A DNA stretch of 64,000 nt, taken from assembly GCA_963575745.1 (NCBI GenBank), contig CAUYUJ010018321.1, positions 102,501 to 166,500 of the forward strand, read 5' to 3'. Origin of the DNA: Prorocentrum cordatum. Taxonomy: Eukaryota; Sar; Dinophyceae; Prorocentrales; Prorocentraceae. Under the pieces are notes generated by a model that searched no databases, had not been told where the DNA came from, and worked only from the letters and a program-made list of their open reading frames with translations. Position numbers and translations under genes: made by a program. Positions 20,692-29,719 of the stretch are shown one piece after another (the first letter of the stretch is position 1; each line of letters begins with the position of its first letter).

Positions 20692-23176
20692 GTGAGCATG
20701 ATGTCCGCGGAGCTGCTGGGCACCCTGGAACGAGTGGTCAGTGCCGCTGTCCGGGCGGGGGAGTTGCATCGCGCCTTCGGGGGAGTGAACGTGGTCATGT
20801 GCGCTGATTTTTGGCAGTTGCACCCCGTGACGGGCACCTTCCTGGCATCCAACCCGCTGGACGTGCCCGCAGGGTGCGCGCACCGCGCGTTGGAGCTGTT
20901 CTGGTGGCGTCGACAGCGTAAGATCTTTCTAGCAGTTGACCGAATTGATGAGGTGCGACGATGCATGGTACAACTCGTTTCTGGGCCAGTGCAGAGTTGG
21001 AAACCTCAGCATGGAGGACTACAGCTACTTCCACGGGCTCCCGACGTTGACGTCCCCGAGCGCGGGTAAGTGCGGTTGCAACGACGACGTGGTGGACGAC
21101 CCAGTACTTGGCCCGTATCGCAAGACTTGGAAGGAGCGCTTCTCGGGAGGGTGCGCCGACATGGCGGCGCTTCTGAAGTCGCCAGAGGGCGAGTGCGCGG
21201 AGTGCCGTGCGGAGCGAGGCAAGAGACACAGGGTTCTGACCGACACCGACTCGCTGGCGCCAGAGCTTCGCATGAACCCATTCAGCGGCGCACCAGCTCT
21301 GTACACTTTCAACGTGCCCAGGTACTTCGCGACGAACCTGCGCGCGAGGGAGTTTGCCAAGCAGAAGAACGTTCAGCTCTCGTGGTGCTACGCTCGAGAT
21401 GTGCCGTTGCATCCTGGAGATCGCGATCTGCCGAAGGAGAAATTGGACGAGAAGTTGTTCTCCTGGCTGAAGAGGCACGACCAGGAGACGGGCAACATTC
21501 CCAGCGTCTACCCATTGGCCAAAGGCATGCCCATTCGGTTGACGGACAACCTCGATCGAAGCAGACAACTGTACATACACCGAAAGGGAGTGATTTACGG
21601 ATGGACTCTGGCGCCTGATTGCAGTCCCCAAGAGATCGAGGGCGAGTTCATATTGGATAGGTTGCCCTTGGTTATCTATATTCATTTCCCAGAAGCACAG
21701 TGGAGCATAGGGAAGCTGCCGACGGGCGTATACCCGTTGAAGCGAAGATCCAGGACCTGGAAAGTCAACAAGCACACGGGCATCGAAGCTCGACGCACGG
21801 GCTTCTGGATTCTCCCCGACCTCGCTTCCACCGCTCACATGATCCAGGGGGCGACGTTGGAAGCGGCATTCGCGGACCTGCAGCATTGGCCCAGCAGGGC
21901 GTCCATGACAGCTCAGATTGCTGCCTACGTATGCTTGTCTAGAGTGAAGCGATTGCCAGACATCTGCGTCACGCAGCCGTTTTCGACCTTTCTGTTCGGC
22001 CTCGGCAACCCAGTGGGGCCCGAGCGACTGATGCGGAAGCTTTCTGGCCAGATCACAGCAGACGAGGCGATCCATGAATGGAGTACGCTTGATGACGAGG
22101 CCGCTGAAGCTGAGAAGATGGACCCCATGGCGAGGAAGCACCTGTGCGCCTGCTGCTACCTCAAAGGGAAGCAGGAGTACATGCTCGACACTCGCGACTT
22201 CGGAATGAAAGCAGCCGCCGACTTCTACGAGAAGTACGTGTCGCAGGGGAGGTGGACGAGATGCATGGACTGCGCGCGCGAGATCGGCCCAATGCCTTGT
22301 CGGTCTGCGCGGGCGGCCGAGGCTTCCCAAGGGATGGCCGATGGAAACGCTCCAAGGAGAATCCCGCCAGACCATTCAATATGCAAGCGGTGTGTGGAAC
22401 GTGATGACTGGAAGAGGAGCCTGACCCCGCAGAGCCACGGGTGCTCTGCTTGCAAAGAAGTTTTTGAGGAAGGCGTGTGGGGCGGGAAAAGTATGAAGCA
22501 CCATCGGTATTCCGATGCAGACCTCGCGTGCCCGGGCTGCGCAGAGCGAGGGTTCGCGCCCGGCAAAATCGACGAGCACCAGTGCGCAGATTGCTTGGGG
22601 CACTTGGGCAGCCTCGCGTTCGACAAGCACGTGCTGTACAATGCGAAGAGGCAGGAGAAGACCCGTTTGGTGTGCCCGGACTGTCAGACGAAGCTGCGGT
22701 GCGGGAAATGTACAACGGCTTATGAGCTGAAGTACTGGTCGAAGTCTGAACGCAGGCATCACGCGTCTTCTCGGGGCACACCTTTGGTCTGCAAAGCATG
22801 CCGTGCGCTAGGATTCGACCCGTCGGACCTGGAGACGCACATGTGCCAGAGGTGCTCTTGCAGGTTCGGCGCCCGTAAGTTCAACCAAACGCTACTGGAC
22901 AACCACAAGCATCACAATCGCAAGAAGCTACAGTGCAAGGAGTGCGTCGCTGACATCGACGAACGAGTGCGCCACCTGCGCAAAGCGCTGCAGAAGAGCA
23001 AGCGAAAGTGCAAGTGCCATTGCCGCATTCACCAGGCCCAGTGCCCGCTGACCCCCGTCTTTCTCGGAGAGAAACGCTGGCCGGGCAGCGACGGAGCGAT
23101 ATCCGCCGACGACCGGAAGTTCTTGGACGAGTTGCAACCGATTCCCGAATGGTGGAGCAAAGCCTGGGGACGATGA
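20692..23176 (+). pseudogene. Helitron helicase C-terminal part with cysteine-rich tail
   Basis: Starts VSMMSAELLGTLERVV and MCADFWQLHPVTGTF (PIF1 motifs II-III) in frame 1, then shifts frame near 20,900-20,915. An in-frame TAG at 20,930 sits where family context suggests Trp (SF-stop-QLTELMRCDDAWYN). From there it is open to TGA 23,174-23,176. Later helicase motifs are AHMIQGATLEAAFADLQ and IAAYVCLSRVKRLPDI (motifs V-VI, ~21,830-21,960). After them comes a long Cys-rich tail (~22,140-23,030) with about ten CxxC pairs (CMDC, CKRC, CSAC, CPGC, CADC, CPDC, CGKC, CKAC, CQRC, CKEC), probably serial zinc ribbons that bind nucleic acid. Two lesions in 30 bp against ~750 open codons indicate recent inactivation. 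Confidence 0.8.
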
Positions 23177-23199
23177 GGTACGGCGCGGAGGCCGTCGGC

Positions 23200-24060
23200 C
23201 CAGACTTGTTACTGGCGACGCTATCTCTTGGTATAGTGAGGCTGAAAACGGGATGTTGCCTCAATGGGTTCGGGGGTTCCTGTATACATGGCTACGGCGT
23301 CGGTATCTATCCAATGGTGGATGTGCCACTACTCATTTTCCGTGGCGCCTCAGGTGGCCTGTGCTATAGGAAACAGCTTGTTGGTGGGACGTGTACTCCA
23401 CTCAGCTGAACCCCGTGCGCTTCAGGTGGGCTCTACTATAGGAAACAGCTTGCTGGTGGGACTTGTATTGTAGTTGGCTGAAGCCCGTACTTTTGTTCTC
23501 GGGTGCTGGTTAGTGCACTCTGTGATGGTGCTGGTTATCCTGTTCTGGTGAAAGTGCTGGTTATTGTACTCAGTGATGGTTCATTGGTGCGAAGATTACG
23601 TTTAGTTTACAGTCTGTCCTCCAGTACTGGTGAGGCCCATACTTACCACTATGGATTTCACGCTGCTATAAGAGAATATCTCTGGGTACAGTGAGGCTGG
23701 ACACTGGATGTTGCCTCAATGGAGTCCGTGGTTCCTGTATACATGGCTGGAGCTTCGGTATGTTTCCAATCGTGGATGTGCCGCTACTCTGCTTCCGTGG
23801 CGCTTCAGGTGAGTTCTAATCTAGGAAACATCTCGCTGGAGGAATTTGTATGGCAACCTGGCAGGGCCCGTGCTTGAGTTTTCTCGTGCTGGCTACCATA
23901 ATCTGTGGTTGCTATACTGTGTGCGGGTGTTTGTTACCCTGGCAGGTGATGGTGCTGGTGACTCGACTCAGTGTTGGTTCATTGGTGGCAGTACCTTGTG
24001 ATACAGCGCTCGATGCGAAAACATGTGTCCTCTTCACAGTCCTCCTCCTCCACCTCTGCC
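23200..24060 (+). repeat. Dispersed repeat, two copies (third at 25,040-25,640)
   Basis: Copies start near GTGAGGCTG(A/G)A at 23,236 and 23,690. They share GGATGTTGCCTCAATGG, TTCCTGTATACATGGCT, GTGGATGTGCC(A/G)CTACTC and CCGTGGCGC(C/T)TCAGGTG. Each then shows TATAGGAAACAGCTTG(T/C)TGG-like text and short GTGATGGTGCTGGTTA iterations. There is no coding frame. This sits just past the Helitron stop, so the element's 3' end may lie within or before it. I could not identify a convincing CTRR-type terminus. Confidence 0.7.
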
Positions 24061-24189
24061 TCGTTTGATTCGTTTCAGTCGTGTCCCTGGGATCTCGCTC
24101 TTCTGGGGTCCTGGTTCCTTAGCCGGTTCCTGTTAGCTTGGCTTCGGTGGTTCCTCCGATGTCGGCTATGGTAGTGACTGCCTTTGTTC

Positions 24190-24535
24190 TGGTGTGAGTC
24201 GTTCGGGCTCTTCGTCCTGGTGTGAGTCGTTCGGGCTTCTCGTGGTGTGAGTTGTTTGGGCCCCTCAACCGGGTGTGAGTCGTTCGGGCCCCTCCTCCTG
24301 GTGTGACTCCTTCGGGCTCCTCGTGGTGTGAGTCGTTCGGGGCCCTCGTCGTGGTGTGAGTCGTTCGGGCTCCTCGTGGTGTGAGTCGTTCGGGCGCCTC
24401 CTCCTGCTGTGAGTTGTTCGGGCGCCTCATTCTGGTGTGAGTCGTTCGGGCTCTTCGTGGTGTGAGTCGTTTGGGCCCCTCGTCCTGGTGTGAGTCGTTC
24501 GGGCTCCTCGTGGCGTGAGGCGTTCGGGCACCTCG
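24190..24535 (+). repeat. Satellite array, GTGTGAGTCGTTCGGG type
   Basis: About 13 monomers in the same orientation as the L1/L2 arrays, without the T1/T2 tail. It passes directly into 'cttggggggcgtcttggggg' GC repeats (24,536-24,725). Confidence 0.9.
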
Positions 24536-24721
24536 TCCCCTTTTGGGGCGTCTTGGGGGGCGTCTTGGGGGCCTCTTCGCGGCCCCAGGGGCTTCCAGGA
24601 GCGTCTTGGGTGCCTCGGGGGAGCCTCTCGGGGCCTCTTGGGGAGCTCTTCGGGGCATCTTGGGAGCATCTTGGAGGCTTCTTGGGGGCCTCCTTGGGGC
24701 CTCGTGAAACCATCTTGGAGC

Positions 24722-24905
24722 CTCTTCCCGTCAGAAGAGGAAATGGAGCCCAACACCGTCGTGAAATGAATGCTGTTGCCTTGAAGGACCAGGGGAGCTT
24801 TCATGAGCGCTGCCCCTTCAGAAGGCGAAAGTGGGGCCCAGATCGTAGTACAATCAATGAGTGTGTCTCCAAAGAAGTAGAGAGGGTTTTTTCTCATTTT
24901 CCCCC
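24722..24905 (+). repeat. Dispersed repeat with ~90-bp internal subunits (related to 27,335-27,515)
   Basis: Two tandem subunits of a TCAGAAGG(C)GAAA(G)TGGGGCCC ... CGTAGTA(A)AATCAATGA ... CAAAGAAG type. The same text occurs at 27,335-27,515 (ACCGTAGTAAAATCAATGA, TTTCAAAGAAGAGCAGAGG). In both places it directly follows the 'cttggggcc' GC repeat, so the two form one composite element. Confidence 0.65.
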
Positions 24906-24931
24906 GTGACATTGCGATTCCCTCACGGTTT

Positions 24932-24953
24932 TCCGTAGCCATTGTGGCACCGA
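24932..24953 (+). other. Relict dinoflagellate spliced leader
   Basis: TCCGTAGCCATTGTGGCAC matches the first 17 positions of the 22-nt dinoflagellate leader with a single substitution; 17 of 22 positions match overall. It is the best leader match in the window. No clear ORF follows, so this may mark a decayed retroposed cDNA or be chance. Confidence 0.5.
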
Positions 24954-25039
24954 TCGCCAAGATTTCTCGCTGCGGCGCTGCCTGAGCGCTTGAGCACCGC
25001 AGCCTGCTCTGCGACCGAGTCGACCAGGCTCGAAGGCCT

Positions 25040-25640
25040 GTGCGACAACATATGTGCCTCTACTCATTGTCAGTGGCGCTTCAGGTGGGCTGTACTATAG
25101 GAAGCAGCTTGCTAGTGGGACTTGTACTCCACTCGGCTGAACCCCGTACTTGGGTTCTCTGGTGCTGATTGGTGTACTCTGTGATGGTGCTGGTTACCCT
25201 GTTCTGGTGAGAGTGCGGGGGTTTCTGTACTCAGTGATGGTTCAGTCCTGCACCTACTAGGCAAGAAAGCCATGCGTTTCTGGACGCCCGTATGACTTTG
25301 TTGGAGGAGCACGTGCGGCATTGGGCTCCTCTGTATTGCACGACTGTCGAGTGCACTACTTACCACTGACTCTGAGTAGAGCGAGTCGGGACACGGGATG
25401 TTGCCTCAACTGAGCTGTCGTTCGTGGGTTCTCTGGTGCTGGTTTCTATACTCTGTAATGGTGCTGGTTATTCTGCTGAGGTGATGGTGCTGGTTACTGT
25501 ACTCGCCGCTATTGCCTCTGAGTCTTCGTGATTGCTGGGTTCCTTCGGGTGTCCGACAGTGGGCTGAGATGGTTTATGGTCTCTCGTCCAGTACTGGGAG
25601 TACCTTGTGATGCACCGCTGCATCAGTAATGGGTGGTATC
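25040..25640 (+). repeat. Third copy of the 23.2-kb dispersed repeat
   Basis: Shares GTGGCGCTTCAGGTGGGCT, ACTATAGGAAGCAGCTTGCT and ACTCCACTCGGCTGAACCCC with the copies at 23.2-24.0 kb, followed by GTGATGGTGCTGGTTA iterations. No coding frame. Confidence 0.65.
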
Positions 25641-25724
25641 GCTACTGTGCCACACTGGGAGATCAGGCAGTTTTATCCGTGGGTGTGGCCGCTACCACGG
25701 TGCAGTGGATTCGTTCGGTGCTCT

Positions 25725-25880
25725 CCTCCTGGTGTGAGTCGTTCGGGCCCCCCCTCCTGGTCAGAGTCGTTCGGGCCCCTCCTCGATGTGTGAGTCGTTC
25801 GGCGAGGGGCCCGAACGACTCACACAAGGAGGGGCCCGAACGACTCGCACCAGGGCGAGGGGCCCCAACTACTCACACCA
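25725..25880. repeat. Satellite fragment with an inversion point
   Basis: Monomers run forward to 25,802 (GTGTGAGTCGTTCGG) and then in reverse from about 25,803 to 25,879 (CCCGAACGACTCACAC...). Around the turn the two arms form a long hairpin with a 7-nt spacer (CGAGGGG). This is the only reverse-oriented satellite in the window. Confidence 0.85.
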
Positions 25881-26109
25881 CCTGCATTCTGGTCCAGGAC
25901 GTGCACACTCTGAGTTCCGTGATTCCTCAGATCTGTTCGAGGGGACCGATCTTGGAGGCGAGTTTCCCTTTCTGCTCCTCTTCCACCTCTCCCTCGTAAC
26001 CTGCCGCCTGCTGCCCGCGCCCGACTTGATGGGCGAGCCTGCCTTTCAGGTGCAGCTCAGAGCTGCGAGCCTGAGCAGGGTAGTCACTTGCGCCGCGTGC
26101 GCACTGCAG

Positions 26110-26608
26110 AACTGGACGGGAAAGATCGCTGGATCGTCGACGCCGTCCTCCATTCAATCGTCGTCGTCGAAGTCGTCGTTGTCATCGTAAGCATGGTCGT
26201 CGTCGTCGTCGGCGTCGTCGCCGCCATCATCGTCTGAGAGGTCGCCGTCGTGTGAGTCGTCTGAGTCGGTTGCGTGTAGGACTCGAGGAAAACCGCCTTC
26301 TGTCTTGGCTCCCATCGCCCTCTCTCCCTCCTCCTCTTCCTCCTCGTGGGCTCCCTCAACAAGATAGATGTAGGAAGATAGAAGAAGAGGCAGGAGGAAG
26401 AAAACACAGGGGATATGTGCGAGGGCACGCGGAGACACGCCTGAAGCACACCACGGTCGGCATGCTTCGCTGCAGTAGCAGTGGTGGTAGTAGTAGTGGT
26501 AGTTGTATTGTAGTAGTAGTAAGAATAGTAGTAGTAGGAGTAGGAGTAGTAGTAGTAGTGGTAGTAGTAGTAGTAGTAGTCGTAGTAGTAGGAGTAGTAG
26601 TTCTAGTC

Positions 26609-26668
<60 letters not shown>

Positions 26669-26697
26669 TGTGTCGTAGTAGGAGGAGTAGCAGCAGC

Positions 26698-26742
<45 letters not shown>

Positions 26743-26884
26743 CATAATAGTAGTAGCAGGTGTAGGTGTAGTAGATGGAGTGGTGACATGAGAAGTCCGA
26801 GGTGTAGTAGTAGTGGCTCTAGATGTAGTAGAAGTAGGAATCGTCGTAGTACCAGTAACAATACACCAGTAGTAGTACTCGTAC

Positions 26885-26932
<48 letters not shown>

Positions 26933-27032
26933 CAGCAGTAGTATTACGAGTAGTGGTAGTGGTAGTACGAGAAGCAGTACGAGGAATAGCACGAGCAGTA
27001 GCAGTACCAGTAGCAGTAGCAGTAGCAGTCGT
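26110..27032 (-). repeat. Inverted copy of the 6.7-kb module and its (TAG)n array
   Basis: The reverse complement of 26,280-26,475 matches 6,686-6,880 (GCGAAGCATGCCGAC, GGGAGCC.., GGCGGT.. and CGAGTC). A short GATCTTTCCCG match extends it to about 26,130. From 26,475 to about 27,032 there is (TAG)n with GTAGGA/GTCGTA interruptions. The long Ser, Val and Thr frames come from this array. Confidence 0.7.
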
Positions 27033-27335
27033 TCGGGCTCTTCGTGGTGTGAGTCGTTCGGGCCCCTCGTCCTGGTGTGAGTCGTTCGGGCTCCTCGTGG
27101 GGCCTCTTGGGGGCCTCTTGGAGCCTCTTGGGGCCTCTTGGGGGCCTCTTGGGGGCCTGTGGGGAGCCTCTTGGGGGCCTCTTGGGGCCTCTTGAGGCCT
27201 CTTGGGGGCCTCTTGGGGGCCTCTTGGAGGCCTCTTGGGGCCGCTTGGGGGCCTCTGGGGGGCCTCTTGGAGGCCTCTTGGGAGCCTCCTGGGAGCCTAT
27301 TGGGGCCATCTTGGGGCCTCCTGCGACCTCCTCAG
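27033..27335 (+). repeat. Short satellite followed by 'GGGGCCTCTTG' GC repeat
   Basis: Two to three GTGTGAGTCGTTCGGG monomers (27,033-27,095) run into about 20 copies of an ~11-13-bp GGGGGCCTCTTGG unit (27,095-27,335). The order satellite, GC repeat, then 'CGTAGTAAAATCAATGA' repeat is the same as at 24,190-24,905. Confidence 0.85.
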
Positions 27336-27515
27336 AAGCGCAAGTGAGAGCTGCGCCCTGAGAAGGACAAACTGAGCCCAAAACCTTCGTAAAAACAGTG
27401 ATTTTGCTATGAAGGAAGATGAACGCGGCCCCCTCAGGACGCCCAAATGGGGTCAAAACCGTAGTAAAATCAATGATTTTGGTTTCAAAGAAGAGCAGAG
27501 GGGCCTATCTCCGTC

Positions 27516-28870
27516 CCCCCGTCGGGGCCAGAATCCTCGTGAGGGTCGTCGTTTTTTTTGCCCTCCGAGGAGTCGAAATGGACCCCCCCAACGACCCGCC
27601 GGACCCCTTCTCCAGGTCCAGGGGGAGGGGGTAGGGGGAGGGGTAAACCCCTCCCCGAAGGGGAAGAATGGGGGTTGAGGAGAGAGAGAGCTCCCTAAAC
27701 CACTCACGCCCAAAGGGCTGGTGGGATTTTTAGCTCGAGCCATTCTTGTGGGTAAAAAGCAGTACGCGGAAGGCGAGTGCGCGACTCTCAGGGCGTCTTC
27801 GGGGGAAATAGGGCAGTCGTATTCATACTGAGTATTTGTTGTGTAACTGTCAATTAATTGTGGATGAGGATGAGCAGGGGGAGGCGGAGGAGGATCAGGA
27901 GGAGGCGGAGGAGGAGGATGAGGAGGAGGAGGGGGTGGAGGAGGAGGAGGGGGAGGCGGCTGCAATTGTCTGGTGGTACTTGTCTGTTTGTGTTTTCTCG
28001 TGATCGTTTGGGTAAGGTCTCCTTGTCGAGCTGTCCCAGCTGTCCTTTGGACCGTTCTAGAGGCTTCCTTTGGACCGTTCTAGAGGCTTCTTGTGATTGG
28101 CTAGCCGAAAAAGGGGAGGATTGATGAGGAGAATGAGAAGGGGCGTCGTGAGGCGTTCTTGAGCCGCAGTGGGGCTCCTTTCTTGGGTTGTCTCGGGTCC
28201 CGCTTGGGCATTCGTGGGCTGTTTGTGTGCCGCCTGAGGCAATTTTCGAGCGGTCTGGGGCGGGAAGGTCTTGGCGCCGTGTTGAGGCGGCCTTTCTGGG
28301 GCCGTCTTTGAGCGGTCAAGGGACCGTCTTTGAGGCCATCTCGGGTCCTCTCGTCGTTGTCTTGTGCTCTCTTGAATGCTCTTGTTGCCCTCTGCGATCT
28401 TTCGGGAAGTCTCTGGGATCTATGTGGAGCCGTGAAGCTGAGAATAGGAGAGCGGCAACCATCTGCGGCAATGAGCGGGGTTTCCATGATCCTCGCCACC
28501 CAGAATCATATGCTTCTTGGGGGACGCCTGGGGCTCCTCAAACAGCGTTGAGAGGCCTTTCGAGTTGCCAGGCACCATCCTGGAAATCTCCTTGTGCCGT
28601 CGTGACGGCCTCCTGAGCGTCTCCCGGGCAATTCGGGGAGAGGAGGGGGATTTCTCGGGGAGAGGGAAGCAGCGAACCCATTGGATTAGAGGTTTCTCCC
28701 CCGTCAACTCTTCGATTTGGGCTGGGGCCATGTGTGTGTGTGTAGCAGCAGCGATGGCAGCACCGCGGCGGTCCAAGGTGACTCCGCTTAAGGGCCCAGC
28801 CGCGCGGCGCGTCCGCCACTCTCCTCGACTTACTCCGCCTAGTCGCCGCGCGTAGGGTCGTTACCGCCAA
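27516..28870. other. Region without a recognisable gene
   Basis: 27,540-27,700 is homopurine/homopyrimidine-rich. 27,863-27,960 is a (GGA/GGC) array. 28,020-28,420 has degenerate GC-repeat phrases (ACCGTTCTAGAGGCTTC twice, GCCGTCTTTGAGCGGTC-like). A (TG)n tract occurs near 28,731. Open frames are short or repetitive and none is supported. Confidence 0.55.
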
Positions 28871-28874
28871 TATG

Positions 28875-29105
28875 CGCTCGCATTGGTGTTTAATACACAC
28901 ACATGTACATATACATGTATATTGTTTTATGTAGATGTATACACATATACCTATTACCATATATTTGTATATATATATATATGTATGTATGTACACACAC
29001 ATTTATGCATACACATGTGTAGCTAATGCTTCTATGAACACATTTTTTAATGTACACAGTTGTTTGTAGCTCCTTATATATATATATGTATATGTATATG
29101 TACGT
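28875..29105. repeat. AT-rich ATAC/TATG tract
   Basis: About 230 bp of ACACATGTACATAT / TATATATATG text, an AT-rich island before the very GC-rich block at 29.1-35.9 kb. Confidence 0.9.
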
Positions 29106-29365
29106 GTGTGTGGTGGGAGCCCTGGTCCTAAGGGGCCCCTACGAGGCAACATCGAGACGCAGTTGTTCAGGACGCCTGGGAGTGGCAACCGCCCTGCTGC
29201 TGCTTCTTCAAAGCTGCCCTCGTACCAGGCGCTGCCGCTGCGTGGTGGGAACGCATCATGGGCGCCTCCCCGTTCGGGAGCTCCTGTGTTCAAGCGCAAT
29301 GACCCTACCTGGGCACTACCATCTCCACAAGGATCTCCGGACCCTTCACCTCCGGCCACGGCTGG

Positions 29366-29719
29366 ATGGACCCCAACCGCTACAACGATCTCTCTCGGGG
29401 CACCTGGGCCAAAACCCTCGGCAAAGTGAGGGCTCGCGCCCTCGCCCTCCATAGCGCCCGCCCTTCCCCAGGACGAGGTGCAGCCGCCTGGAACGCCTAC
29501 ATTGCCTCGGTCATACCCAACCCCGCGCACTACGCCCTCCCGATCGCCGCCGCAATCGTTGACCTCCTCTCCCAATTCCAATTCCGTGCCGTTCTGGGAA
29601 TTTCCAGGCACGCCTGGATCCCCGCTTTCGTCCTCTCTGGCGTCGGCCCGTGGTATCAAGTTCCTGGTTGCCCCAGGTGTCCATGGACCACCACCCGAGC
29701 CGTCGCGGCCCTTGCCTGA
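29366..29719 (+). pseudogene. Possible LINE-type fragment
   Basis: The frame reads KTLGKVRARALALHSARPS, AWNAYIASVIPNPAHYALP and then AAIVDLLSQFQFRAVLGI. This resembles the region downstream of the reverse transcriptase in dinoflagellate LINE proteins, in general style only; no catalytic motif is present. It ends at TGA 29,717 and coding-like text continues in other frames to about 30,000. It could equally be an unrelated decayed ORF. Confidence 0.25.

Noticed and set aside
26356-27195. Long Ser-, Val- and Thr-rich ORFs on both strands
   Set aside because: Translations of (TAG)n; no non-repetitive protein sequence.
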